Shown one piece after another: positions 35,154-45,322 of a DNA stretch of 64,000 nucleotides. The number at the start of each line of letters is the position of its first letter. The first letter of the stretch is position 1. Where the stretch lies: the NCBI RefSeq assembly GCF_052118845.1, contig NZ_JBQKGJ010000007.1:62001-126000 (forward strand), in the 5' to 3' direction. The position numbers and the translations under genes were made by a program. This DNA comes from Bilifractor sp002394235 (GTDB lineage: Bacteria; Bacillota; Clostridia; Lachnospirales; Lachnospiraceae). The notes under the pieces are model-generated. The model saw only the letters and a program-made list of their open reading frames with translations. It was not told where the DNA came from and searched no databases.

Positions 35154-35897
35154 TTACTCCTCGTCGAGCTCACCGTCGAGGTTGGTGTACACATTCTGAA
35201 CGTCATCGCTTTCATCCAGAAGATCCAGAATCCTCTGAAGCATCTTGCGGTCATTCTCATCCGTCAGCGCGGTCTTTGTCTGCGGAAGCATGACGACATC
35301 CGCCTCAGACATGACAATGCCCTTCTTCTCGAGAGCTTCCCGAACCGCAGAGAAATCATTCGGAGCAGTCAGGATCTCATAGTAATCTTCCTCTTCATTG
35401 AAATCTTCCGCGCCGCAGTCAAGAGCAAGCATCATGAGATCATCTGCGGAACCATCATAATCCTCTTTGCTGACGATGATCTGTCCCTTCTCATCAAACA
35501 TAAAGGAAACACATCCGGGTGTTCCGACATTTCCGTTTCCCTTTGAAAATGCGCTTCTGACATCTGCTGCCGTGCGGTTCTTGTTGTCTGTAAGTGTCTG
35601 GACGATTACGGCAACTCCGCCGGGGCCGTAGCCTTCATAGGTGATGTGCTCATAGTTGTCCGCGTTCGCGGCACCTGCAGCCTTTTCAATACCGCGCTTA
35701 ATGGTATCGTTCGGCATGTTGTTGGCCTTGGCTTTTGCGATTACATCACGAAGCTTGCTGTTGTTGTCCGGATCCGGTCCGCCCTCTTTCACGGCAATCA
35801 CGATTTCACGGCCGATGATGGTAAAAATCTTGCCCTTAGCCGCGTCGTTCTTCTCCTTCTTGTGCTTGATGTTCGCAAACTTTGAATGTCCTGACAT
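35154..35897 (-). CDS. YebC/PmpR-family protein
   Basis: 247 residues, full family length. Opening MSGHSKFANIKHKKEKNDAA and the GYGPGGVAVIVQTLTDNKNR segment are diagnostic. YebC proteins were described as transcription regulators, and more recently some members have been linked to relief of ribosome stalling at proline-rich stretches. GAGGAG precedes the ATG. A good sigma-A promoter lies at 36042-36070. The hairpin at 35098-35135 probably ends this short transcript. Confidence 0.95.
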   Translation of the reverse strand: MSGHSKFANIKHKKEKNDAAKGKIFTIIGREIVIAVKEGGPDPDNNSKLRDVIAKAKANNMPNDTIKRGIEKAAGAANADNYEHITYEGYGPGGVAVIVQTLTDNKNRTAADVRSAFSKGNGNVGTPGCVSFMFDEKGQIIVSKEDYDGSADDLMMLALDCGAEDFNEEEDYYEILTAPNDFSAVREALEKKGIVMSEADVVMLPQTKTALTDENDRKMLQRILDLLDESDDVQNVYTNLDGELDEE

Positions 35898-36041
35898 AAA
35901 ATTTCACTCCTCATTAAATTGTAAATAGTATATGAATTCAGCGCCGTATACGGTAACCGGCCATGCTGTATACAACACCACAAGCTGTATGCAGAGTCCG
36001 GCGGTTTTCATAACTCGCGCTAATTTTAACATTACTTTAAA

Positions 36042-36070
36042 AATATATCACTGAATGGATGGATCGTCAA
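36042..36070 (-). promoter_or_regulatory. Sigma-A promoter of yebC
   Basis: On the minus strand TTGACG (36070-36065) and TATATT (36047-36042) are separated by 17 nt. It lies about 145 nt upstream of the yebC ATG. Confidence 0.7.
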
Positions 36071-36076
36071 CCGGCT

Positions 36077-36150
36077 GCAAAGAGAGTCAAATCGGCTCAA
36101 CGCAAATACAAAGAGAGTCAAAGCGGCTGCAAAAAGAGTCAAAGCAGCAA
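36077..36150. repeat. Short direct repeats downstream of nnr
   Basis: CAAAGAGAGTCAAATCGGCT, CAAAGAGAGTCAAAGCGGCT and CAAAAAGAGTCAAAGCAGC occur at 36078, 36109 and 36130. Spacing is 31 then 21 nt, so the array is irregular. It lies just upstream of the yebC promoter. Confidence 0.75.
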
Positions 36151-36218
36151 AGAAGCAGAAAATTTCAGAGTTCTGTCTCCCTTTGAGGTGACAGCGGAAA
36201 AGGCGCGGCGCCGGTTCA

Positions 36219-37739
36219 TCAGAGAAATTCGTGGATGAATTCGAGGATGTTTCCGGCAGTTGCGGAGGCCTCTGAATATTTCTCGGATGCCCGCTCTCCG
36301 CATTTTCCGTGAATGTAGACTCCGAGTGCGGCAGCGACACCGGTATAATCTCCGTGCTGCGCGGTCAGACCGGCGATGATTCCGGTCAGGACATCTCCGC
36401 TCCCGGCTGTGGATAGTGCGCTGTTGCCGGACCGGTTCAGGAAGCAGCTGCCATTCGGGAGCGCTGTGACCGTTGCGGCGTCTTTCAGAACCACCGTGTT
36501 GCGGACCTCCTCGGCAGCATGCCTTGCGATGCTGACGGCAGATGACTTGATATCTGAGGGAGCGATGCCGGTCAGACGGCTCATCTCACCAACGTGTGGT
36601 GTGAAAACGGAGGGAAAACGGATTTCCCGAAGGAGGTCGCTGTGCGCCGCAATGAGATTCAGCGCATCAGCGTCAAAAACTGCAGGTATTTTTCTTTCCT
36701 GATTCAGACGAAGGAATTCCCGCATAAGAGAAAGCGCCGTATCGCCGGTTCCAAGTCCTGGACCGATCAGTACAGTATCCGCCCATTTCATATCCGCTGC
36801 AAGCTGTGGAAAGTCTTTTGCGCCATCCCGGTATGTGGAAATGAGAGCTTCCGGGAACAGTGCGCAGATTGGTGTGCGGTTATTTTCTTCTGTGAAGATT
36901 TTCACCATTCCGACACCGGTCAGAAGTGCGGCCTTTGCGGAAAGATATGCCGCCCCGCAGATATTCCGCGATCCGGCGATGACGAGAATCTTCCGGAAGG
37001 TTCCCTTGTTGCCCGATTCATCACGCTTCGGGAGATATTCAAGATCACTGTGTTCGATGGTATACAGATGGCAGGCCTTCGTGATTTCTCTGGTAAGCGG
37101 AATTCCGATCTGCTTCACTTTGACCTTCCCGGCACAGGCTGCTCCTGGATAGATGTAGAGACCTGCCTTTCCGGTTGTGAACGTGACAGTGAGATCCGCA
37201 CGGACAGCTGTCCCCATGATCACGCCGGAGTCGGTGTTGACACCGGACGGCATATCGACAGCGGCGACAGGAAGCTCGGAATGATTGATTCGGTCAATAA
37301 GTTCGGCATATATTCCGGTGATGTCCCGTTTCAGCCCGATCCCGAAAAGAGCGTCTATAATAAGAGAATAATCCTCCGGATGGAAATCCTCCAGTTCCGC
37401 GCCCGGTGTGCTGCGGGCGCGGATGACCGGGATCGGAAAACCCTCGATGATATGAAGCTGCTGTTTCAGCTGGTCACTGAATTTTTCCTCCGGTCCGGCA
37501 AGAAAAACCGTGCAGCTGTATCCTTCCTCGCAGAGAACGCGGGCCACAGCGACTCCGTCTCCGCCATTGTTTCCCGTTCCGCAGACGACGAGGATCCGAT
37601 CCATGTCATACTGCCGTTTTTCAATTTCTGATGCACAGGCAAGTGCCGCCCGCTCCATGAGGACCATGGAAGGCATTCCAGCCGCGACAGCGCTTCGATC
37701 CGCGTCCTGATGCTGCCTTGCACTCAAGATCAGTTTCAT
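36219..37739 (-). CDS. nnr: Bifunctional NAD(P)H-hydrate epimerase / ADP-dependent dehydratase
   Basis: A 506-residue fusion that repairs hydrated NAD(P)H. The N-terminal NnrE epimerase domain has VVCGTGNNGGDGVAVARVL and AVDMPSGVNTDSG. The C-terminal NnrD kinase-like dehydratase has VLIGPGLGTG, ADALNLIA, FTPHVGEMSRL and the catalytic STAGSGDVLTGIIAGL. Both halves are complete. It lies downstream of rex but after a terminator and a 38-bp tandem array, so it is probably a separate transcript. An acpS gene, often adjacent, is absent. Confidence 0.95.
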   Translation of the reverse strand: MKLILSARQHQDADRSAVAAGMPSMVLMERAALACASEIEKRQYDMDRILVVCGTGNNGGDGVAVARVLCEEGYSCTVFLAGPEEKFSDQLKQQLHIIEGFPIPVIRARSTPGAELEDFHPEDYSLIIDALFGIGLKRDITGIYAELIDRINHSELPVAAVDMPSGVNTDSGVIMGTAVRADLTVTFTTGKAGLYIYPGAACAGKVKVKQIGIPLTREITKACHLYTIEHSDLEYLPKRDESGNKGTFRKILVIAGSRNICGAAYLSAKAALLTGVGMVKIFTEENNRTPICALFPEALISTYRDGAKDFPQLAADMKWADTVLIGPGLGTGDTALSLMREFLRLNQERKIPAVFDADALNLIAAHSDLLREIRFPSVFTPHVGEMSRLTGIAPSDIKSSAVSIARHAAEEVRNTVVLKDAATVTALPNGSCFLNRSGNSALSTAGSGDVLTGIIAGLTAQHGDYTGVAAALGVYIHGKCGERASEKYSEASATAGNILEFIHEFL

Positions 37740-37771
37740 TCTGTATCCTCCCTTTCTGCTGAAGAACAGCG

Positions 37772-37885
37772 CAATTCATGAGATCCGATAAACGTTCTCT
37801 TCACTGCTCCAATTCATGAGATCCGATAAACGTTCTCTTCTCTGCTCCAATTGATGAGATCCGATAACAATTTTCTTTTCCGTTC
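37772..37885. repeat. 38-bp tandem repeat, three units
   Basis: Units at 37772, 37810 and 37848, each 38 bp, opening CAATTCATGAGATCCGATAA; the first two are almost identical and the third drifts. The array is between the rex terminator and the nnr start, so it would lie in the nnr leader or promoter region. Confidence 0.9.
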
Positions 37886-37886
37886 C

Positions 37887-37918
37887 AAAAAGAGCCCCCA
37901 TCTACGCGAGGGGCTCTT
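37887..37918 (-). terminator. Rho-independent terminator of rex
   Basis: On the minus strand AAGAGCCCC pairs with GGGGCTCTT around a 12-nt loop and is followed by TTTGG. It lies 24 nt past the rex stop. Confidence 0.88.
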
Positions 37919-37942
37919 ATATCGTCTTGTATCGGCAGGTGT

Positions 37943-38584
37943 CTACTTCTCTTCGAGTGTCTTGAGGTTGTAGGACAGCCGCATCAGACTTTCGGACAGA
38001 TGAACATTCTGAACAGCCACATTCTTCGGTACCACAAGGTTCAGATCGGTGTGCGCAAAATTCCAGATGGCGTGAATGCCGTTTTCGATCAGCATCTTGC
38101 TTACCTCAATGGCGTATTCCTTTGGGAGAGTCAGCGTCGCGATTTCGACATCATTCTCCCGGAGAAAGGATGGAATCTCGTCCGTCATACGGATTGGAAC
38201 ACCCCGGATGACCTTGCCCTTTAATTCGGGATTATTGTCGAAAAGTCCGATGATACGGAAACTGTTCTTCTCAAAGTTCGTATAATTCGCGAGAGCCTGT
38301 CCCAGATGTCCGACACCGATAATGATAATATTGTGTATGCGGTCCAGTCCGAGAATTTTGGCGATCTCCTCTCGAAGATACTGCACATTATAACCGTAGC
38401 CCTGCTGCCCGAAACCGCCGAAATTATTCAGATCCTGCCGGATCTGAGAGGCGGTCACCTTCATCTGCTGACTGAGTTCACCGGAAGAAATCCGCTCAAC
38501 GCCGGCCTCCTGAAGTTCACCGAGATACCGGTAATAACGGGGCAGCCTCTTGATAACGGCTTTCGAAATTTCTTTCTGACTCAT
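37943..38584 (-). CDS. rex: Redox-sensing transcriptional repressor Rex
   Basis: A 213-residue repressor that senses the NADH/NAD+ ratio and controls fermentation genes. The N-terminal winged helix (KAVIKRLPRYYRYLGELQEA; SQIRQDLNNFGGFGQQGYGY) is followed by a Rossmann domain with IIIGVGHLGQAL and the C-terminal swapped helix. AAGGAGG at 38595-38601 and a near-consensus promoter (38614-38642) precede it. No Rex operator palindrome was seen in its own promoter. It is monocistronic, closed by the terminator at 37887-37918. Plausible targets in this window would be the nfn and decarboxylase operons, which is inference only. Confidence 0.97.
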   Translation of the reverse strand: MSQKEISKAVIKRLPRYYRYLGELQEAGVERISSGELSQQMKVTASQIRQDLNNFGGFGQQGYGYNVQYLREEIAKILGLDRIHNIIIIGVGHLGQALANYTNFEKNSFRIIGLFDNNPELKGKVIRGVPIRMTDEIPSFLRENDVEIATLTLPKEYAIEVSKMLIENGIHAIWNFAHTDLNLVVPKNVAVQNVHLSESLMRLSYNLKTLEEK

Positions 38585-38613
38585 AATAAGAAAACCTCCT
38601 TGAAGCTACTACC

Positions 38614-38642
38614 ATTATATGTAATTGTCTAATTTTTGTCAA
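38614..38642 (-). promoter_or_regulatory. Sigma-A promoter of rex
   Basis: On the minus strand TTGACA (38642-38637) and TATAAT (38619-38614) with a 17-nt spacer, both perfect consensus. It lies 30 nt upstream of the ATG. Confidence 0.92.
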
Positions 38643-38667
38643 AGTATTTCTCTTTTTCCCGGTGCCC

Positions 38668-38695
38668 TTGCTTTGTTGTTTTTTTTCGGTATAAT
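38668..38695 (+). promoter_or_regulatory. Sigma-A promoter of the ABC-F gene
   Basis: TTGCTT (38668-38673), 16-nt T-rich spacer, TATAAT (38690-38695). It is divergent from the rex promoter, with -35 boxes 25 nt apart. Confidence 0.75.
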
Positions 38696-38770
38696 TGGAA
38701 GGTAAATGCTCCGCCAGAGAAGCGGCGGGACGCAAACAGGAAAAGCTACGAATGTGTGAGGTGGACAGAT

Positions 38771-40807
38771 ATGATTCTCTCCTGTCAGAATATCAGCAAG
38801 ACATTTGGATCAGAGGAAATCCTGAAGGATATTTCCTTTCATATTGAAGAAAGGGACAAGGCCGCTCTGATCGGCGTGAACGGAGCGGGCAAATCGACGC
38901 TCCTCCGGATCATTACCGGAGCTCTCAGCCCGGATACCGGAGAAGTCACCGTCACACACGGCAAGACCATGGGATATCTGGCACAGTACCAGGACATGGA
39001 ATCCGATGAGACGATCTATCAGGAGGTCCGGAAGGCAAAGCAGGATATCCTCGATATGGAGCAGCGTCTGCGGGAAATGGAGCGCCGGATGGACACGGTC
39101 ACGGGCGAAGAGGCCGTTTCGCTGATGAACCGCTATACAGAGCTGATGCATGAGTTTGAGCTCCAGAACGGATATGCGGCGGAGAGCGAGATCACAGGCG
39201 TCCTGAAGGGACTCGGATTTGAGGAAAAAGATTTTGACCGCCGTCTTGGCTCCCTCTCCGGCGGCCAGAAGACACGGGTCGTTCTGGGAAAGCTCCTGCT
39301 GACAAAGCCGGATATCCTGCTTCTCGATGAGCCGACCAACCACCTGGATCTCTCCTCCATCGAGTGGCTGGAGAATTTTCTTATCAATTATCCGGGAACT
39401 GTGCTCATTGTCTCTCATGACCGGTATTTCCTGAACCGCATCGTCACGCGGGTTATCGAGATCGAAAACGGAAGATCCATGAGCTTCGAGGGAAACTACA
39501 ACGAATACAGCCGGAAGAAATCAATCGTGCGCAAGGCACAGTACAACGCATGGGCGAAGCAGCAGGCAGAAATCCGTCATCAGGAAGCGGTCATCACCAA
39601 GCTGAAGCAGTTTAACCGGGAGAAGTCAATCAAGCGCGCGGAATCCAGAGAAAAAATGCTCGATAAAATGGAGGTTCTGGAGAAGCCGCAGGAAGTCAGC
39701 GCGGATATGCGCATTGAGCTGAAGCCGAGGACGGAAAGCGGCAAGGATGTGCTCACCGTGGCCGGTCTGTCCAAGGCATTCCCGGGGCTTCTTCTCTTCC
39801 GTAATCAGTCCTTTGAGATCAAGCGTGGAGAGCGGGTCGCGATCATCGGTGACAACGGAACCGGAAAGTCCACCATACTGAAAATGATCAACGGTCTTCT
39901 GACGCCGGATGAGGGAAAAATCGTCCTCGGTTCCAAGGTCCATATCGGGTACTACGATCAGGAGCAGCAGCTGCTTGACCCGGAGAAAACAATCTTTCAG
40001 CAGATCGCCGACGACTATCCTACGCTGACCGAAACAGAGATCCGGAATGTTCTCGCTGCCTTTCTGTTTACCGGCGATGATGTATACAAAAAGATCTCTT
40101 CCATCAGCGGCGGCGAGCGCGGGCGTGTATCCCTGGCAAGACTGATGCTCTCGGAGGCAAATTTTCTGATCCTTGACGAGCCGACGAACCACCTGGACAT
40201 CATCTCCAAGGAGATTCTGGAAGATGCCTTGAATGAGTATACCGGAACGGTGCTTTATGTGAGCCACGACCGTTATTTTATCAATCAGACGGCGACCCGC
40301 ATTCTGGAGCTGACCAATCACACTCTGGTCAACTATATCGGCAACTACGATTATTACATGGAGAAAAAAGAAGAGCTGACGCGTGCCTATGCCTCCTCTC
40401 CCGCGTCTGACGGCGCGGGCGGAAAAGGCCCCGGCGGCGCAGGAACAGCTTCCCTCTCCTCTTCCGGCTCCGAATCAGGAGACTCCGGATCAGCGCCGGC
40501 CGGACAGACTGCCGCAGATGGAATTCCTGCGGCAGCCACGGATTCCTCCGGCTCCGGAAAACTGGACTGGAAAGCGCAGAAGGAGGAACAGGCGAGACTT
40601 CGGAAAAAGGAAAACCGGATCCGTAAAATTGAAGAGGAAATCGAGAAACTGGAGGCGAGGAACAAAGAGATCGACGAAGAATTTCTGAAACCGGAGACCG
40701 GAACGGACCTGCAGAAATGCCAGGAGCTCGCGAAGGAACAGAACGCGAACAACGACAGGCTTCAGGAACTCTATGAAGACTGGGAGACAGCTTCCGACGA
40801 GGAATGA
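38771..40807 (+). CDS. ABC-F family ribosome-associated ATPase
   Basis: 678 residues with two ABC domains and no membrane segments. First site: GVNGAGKST, LSGGQKTR, LLLDEPTNHLD. Second site: GDNGTGKST, ISGGERGR, LILDEPTNHLD. The charged inter-domain linker (QAEIRHQEAVITKLKQFNRE) is the part expected near the ribosomal E/P site. After the second domain comes an Ala/Gly/Ser low-complexity stretch (about 540-595) and a C-terminal coiled coil, resembling the YdiF/Uup type. GAGGTGG precedes ATG 38771; upstream in-frame codons belong to the leader. A housekeeping translation factor is likelier than an antibiotic-resistance factor, but this is not decided. Confidence 0.92.
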   Translation: MILSCQNISKTFGSEEILKDISFHIEERDKAALIGVNGAGKSTLLRIITGALSPDTGEVTVTHGKTMGYLAQYQDMESDETIYQEVRKAKQDILDMEQRLREMERRMDTVTGEEAVSLMNRYTELMHEFELQNGYAAESEITGVLKGLGFEEKDFDRRLGSLSGGQKTRVVLGKLLLTKPDILLLDEPTNHLDLSSIEWLENFLINYPGTVLIVSHDRYFLNRIVTRVIEIENGRSMSFEGNYNEYSRKKSIVRKAQYNAWAKQQAEIRHQEAVITKLKQFNREKSIKRAESREKMLDKMEVLEKPQEVSADMRIELKPRTESGKDVLTVAGLSKAFPGLLLFRNQSFEIKRGERVAIIGDNGTGKSTILKMINGLLTPDEGKIVLGSKVHIGYYDQEQQLLDPEKTIFQQIADDYPTLTETEIRNVLAAFLFTGDDVYKKISSISGGERGRVSLARLMLSEANFLILDEPTNHLDIISKEILEDALNEYTGTVLYVSHDRYFINQTATRILELTNHTLVNYIGNYDYYMEKKEELTRAYASSPASDGAGGKGPGGAGTASLSSSGSESGDSGSAPAGQTAADGIPAAATDSSGSGKLDWKAQKEEQARLRKKENRIRKIEEEIEKLEARNKEIDEEFLKPETGTDLQKCQELAKEQNANNDRLQELYEDWETASDEE

Positions 40808-40857
40808 CCGGAATGAATTCTATAATGGCCCGAATGAAAAGATGATTGTGGAATACA

Positions 40858-40897
40858 GGAACAGCCGCTGTGCAGAACTCTGCACAGCGGCTGTTCC
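40858..40897. terminator. Bidirectional hairpin between convergent ABC-F and icd
   Basis: A strong stem, GGAACAGCCGCTGTGCAGA with TGCACAGCGGCTGTTCC, sits between convergent stops. T-runs on both sides are short (TGTTTCC on plus). Confidence 0.75.
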
Positions 40898-40914
40898 TGT
40901 TTCCGTGTAAGTAT

Positions 40915-42126
40915 TTACAGCATGGAGTCCAGTGTGTCGCGGATGGCGAGGATGAAATCCTCGGAATTCAGCGTCTTCACATTCGGAAGTGTTGTGATTC
41001 TCGCGAGATCTCCGGTCATTTTTCCGGACTCAATGGTGGTGATGGTTGCCTTCTCAAGCTTATTCGCGAAATCGACAAGCTCCGGGAGCTTGTCCAGCTC
41101 TCCCCGTTTGCGAAGAGCGCCGCTCCATGCGAAAATAGTGGCCACAGAGTTCGTCGAAGTCTCCTCGCCGCGCAGATGCTTGTAATAATGTCTCTGAACG
41201 GTTCCGTGAGCAGCCTCGTACTCAAAATATCCGTGCGGGGATACCAGAACAGAGGTCATCATCGCGAGGGAACCGAAGGCGGAGGACAGCATATCACTCA
41301 TGACATCTCCGTCGTAGTTTTTGCAGGCCCAGATGAATCCGCCCTCCGATTTCATGATCCGGGCAACCGCGTCATCGATCAATGTATAGAAGTAGGTGAT
41401 GCCGCAGGACTCAAATTTTTCCTTGTAGTCGTTGTCATAGATCTCCTGGAAGATATCCTTGAAGCGGTGATCATAGGTCTTGGAAATCGTGTCCTTTGTG
41501 GCAAACCAGAGATCTTCCTTTCTGGAGAGCGCAAAATCAAAGCAGCTTCTGGCAAAGCTTGTGATGGAATCATCCAGGTTATGTGTGCCCTGTACGACAC
41601 CCGGTCCGTCAAACTTGTGAACCAGCTCTGTCTTCGTGATTTCACCGTCGTCGGAGGTATACACCAGTTCAACCTTACCTGCCTTCGGAACACGGATCTC
41701 TACGTTGCGGTAGACATCTCCGTAAGCGTGACGGGCGATGGTGATCGGCTTTTTCCAGCAGCGGACTACCGGTTCAATTCCCTTTACGATAATCGGTGTG
41801 CGGAACACGGTGCCGTCCAGCATGGCACGGATGGTTCCGTTCGGGCTCTTCCACATCTCCTTGAGATTGTATTCCTTAACGCGCGCGGCATTCGGTGTGA
41901 TGGTCGCGCACTTTACGGCGACGCCGTATTTTTTTGTCGCCTCGGCGGAATCTCTGGTGACCTGGTCGTTCGTCTCATCGCGGTGCTTCAGCCCGAGGTC
42001 ATAGTACTCGGTCTTGAGATCAATATACGGAGTGAGCAGATCATCTTTGATCATCTGCCACAGGATCCGGGTCATCTCATCTCCGTCCATTTCAACGAGA
42101 GGCGTCTTCATCTGAATTTTTCCCAT
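40915..42126 (-). CDS. icd: NADP-dependent isocitrate dehydrogenase, eukaryotic-like (type II)
   Basis: A 403-residue homodimeric-type enzyme making 2-oxoglutarate and NADPH. MKTPLVEMDGDEMTRILW, the substrate segment SPNGTIRAMLDGTVFR, the metal site CKNYDGDVMSDMLSSAFGSL and EAAHGTVQRHY are typical of the eukaryote-like subfamily, not the E. coli type. No citrate synthase or aconitase is adjacent; in a fermenter the role is likely glutamate precursor supply. dapL lies upstream after a 219-nt gap with a 39-41-bp repeat. Confidence 0.95.
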   Translation of the reverse strand: MGKIQMKTPLVEMDGDEMTRILWQMIKDDLLTPYIDLKTEYYDLGLKHRDETNDQVTRDSAEATKKYGVAVKCATITPNAARVKEYNLKEMWKSPNGTIRAMLDGTVFRTPIIVKGIEPVVRCWKKPITIARHAYGDVYRNVEIRVPKAGKVELVYTSDDGEITKTELVHKFDGPGVVQGTHNLDDSITSFARSCFDFALSRKEDLWFATKDTISKTYDHRFKDIFQEIYDNDYKEKFESCGITYFYTLIDDAVARIMKSEGGFIWACKNYDGDVMSDMLSSAFGSLAMMTSVLVSPHGYFEYEAAHGTVQRHYYKHLRGEETSTNSVATIFAWSGALRKRGELDKLPELVDFANKLEKATITTIESGKMTGDLARITTLPNVKTLNSEDFILAIRDTLDSML

Positions 42127-42176
42127 TATATTGTACCTGCCTTCTATTTCGGATTCTTTCGCGATATTCTGCGGGG

Positions 42177-42256
42177 TGCATCCTGCGCGTTCCGTTTACA
42201 CGGCATGTCGCAGGATGCGTATTCTGTGCGTTCCGTTCATGCGGTATCCGGAGAGA
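42177..42256. repeat. About 40-bp imperfect tandem repeat, two units
   Basis: TGCATCCTGCGCGTTCCGTT (42177) and TGCGTATTCTGTGCGTTCCG (42216) start units of 39 and 41 bp; a third TGCGTGCG start follows at 42257. It lies between dapL and icd. Confidence 0.65.
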
Positions 42257-42345
42257 TGCGTGCGCTGAATCCGGTTTCGCATCCCTCTTGCCTGTGTCTG
42301 TCCCGGAATCATCGTCCGTGAAGATTCCTGACGGATCCTTCGTTA

Positions 42346-43560
42346 TTACATGGACTTGATACGATCAATCGCCTCCACGGTCTTCTCATAGGTGCCGAAT
42401 GCCGTCAGACGGAAGAAGTGTTCGCCGCTCGGACCGAATCCGGAACCTGGTGTTCCGACGACATGAACATCTTCGAGAAGATGATCGAAGAAATCCCAGG
42501 AGGTCATGTTGTCCGGTGTCTTAAGCCAGATATACGGAGCGTTCACTCCGCCGTATACAGTGTATCCGGCATCCTTCAGTCCGTCATAGATGACACGGGC
42601 GTTCTTCTGATAATAGCTCACCTGCTCGCGGATTTCCTTCTGCCCTTCCGGTGTGAAGACGACTGCGCCCGCCTTCTGAATGATGTAGGGAGCGCCGTTG
42701 TACTTGGTGCCGTGGCGTCTTGCCCAGAGATCGTGGAGAGAAACGCCGTCCGCATCACGGAGATCCTTCGGAACAACAGTGAAGCCGAGACGGACACCGG
42801 TGAAACCGGCATTTTTGGAGAAGCTGCGGATTTCGATGGCACAGGTCCTCGCTCCGTCACACTCATAGATCGAATGGGGAACATCCTTCTCTGTAATGTA
42901 TGCCTCATAGGCGGCATCGTAGAGGATGACGGCTCCGATCCGGTTTGCGTAATCCACCCACTCCTGAAGCTGAGCCTTGCTGATGGTCATTCCGGTGGGG
43001 TTGTTCGGATAGCAGAGGTAGATGATATCCGGATTTTCCTTCGGAAATTCCGGTGTGAAATTGTTGGCTTCGGTACAGGGCATATAGATGAAATTGGAGT
43101 ATCTCTGCTCGGAAGGAATCCACTCGCCGGAGCGGCCTGCCATGACGTTGGAATCCACATATACCGGGTAAACCGGATCGCAGACGGCAACCTTCGCGTC
43201 CTCACTGAAAATTTCCTGAATGTTGCCGGAATCGCTCTTGGCTCCGTCCGAAACAAAGATTTCATCTGCGCTGATCTCACAGCCTCTTCCCTTGTACTCA
43301 CCTGCAATGGCGTCCCTGAGGAAAGCATATCCGAGATCCGGAGCGTAACCGTGGAAGGTCTCCTTCCTGCCCATCTCATCTACAGCCTTGTGAAGCTCGT
43401 CGATAATGACCGGAGCAAGCGGCTGTGTGACATCGCCGATCCCGAGACGGATGATATTCGCATCCGGGTTGGCCTCGGTATAAGCCGCGACCTTCTTCGC
43501 GATGGTGGAAAAAAGATAGCTTCCCTGAAGTCGGAGGTAATTCTGATTTGCTTTAAACAT
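42346..43560 (-). CDS. dapL: LL-diaminopimelate aminotransferase DapL
   Basis: A 404-residue PLP aminotransferase that makes LL-diaminopimelate directly from tetrahydrodipicolinate, the short lysine/peptidoglycan route. LRLQGSYLFSTIAKK and RLGIGDVTQPL open the protein; the cofactor lysine is in SFSKNAGFTGVRLGF; CYPNNPTGM and DAAYEAYI are present. It begins 3 nt after the pyrG stop, so the two are co-transcribed. Confidence 0.96.
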   Translation of the reverse strand: MFKANQNYLRLQGSYLFSTIAKKVAAYTEANPDANIIRLGIGDVTQPLAPVIIDELHKAVDEMGRKETFHGYAPDLGYAFLRDAIAGEYKGRGCEISADEIFVSDGAKSDSGNIQEIFSEDAKVAVCDPVYPVYVDSNVMAGRSGEWIPSEQRYSNFIYMPCTEANNFTPEFPKENPDIIYLCYPNNPTGMTISKAQLQEWVDYANRIGAVILYDAAYEAYITEKDVPHSIYECDGARTCAIEIRSFSKNAGFTGVRLGFTVVPKDLRDADGVSLHDLWARRHGTKYNGAPYIIQKAGAVVFTPEGQKEIREQVSYYQKNARVIYDGLKDAGYTVYGGVNAPYIWLKTPDNMTSWDFFDHLLEDVHVVGTPGSGFGPSGEHFFRLTAFGTYEKTVEAIDRIKSM

Positions 43561-43563
43561 CGG

Positions 43564-45180
<1,617 letters not shown>

Positions 45181-45322
45181 TCACTCCTCCTCCTGCCGGG
45201 CATGCGTGCCGCAGCGTATATATGGTTGCGCCCCTTTCCGCGAAGCCAGAAATATTTATGGCGCCGCCTGCAGCAGGGCTGTTTATTGATCAATTGGACG
45301 GTATCAGGCACCTCGCCGATGC

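Larger units (their letters stand above)
35898..36218. other. 321-bp intergenic region before yebC
   Basis: Holds the yebC promoter (36042-36070) and an array of AAAGAGAGTCAAA words (36077-36150). A short direct repeat around GTATAC (35948, 35970) lies within the yebC 5' leader. No gene seen. Confidence 0.6.

Noticed and set aside
38585..38770. Rex autoregulatory operator in the rex/ABC-F divergent region
   Set aside because: No TTGTGAA...TTCACAA-like palindrome is present between the two promoters.
40846..42321. A 491-codon plus-strand open frame
   Set aside because: Antisense to icd and running through a terminator hairpin and repeats.
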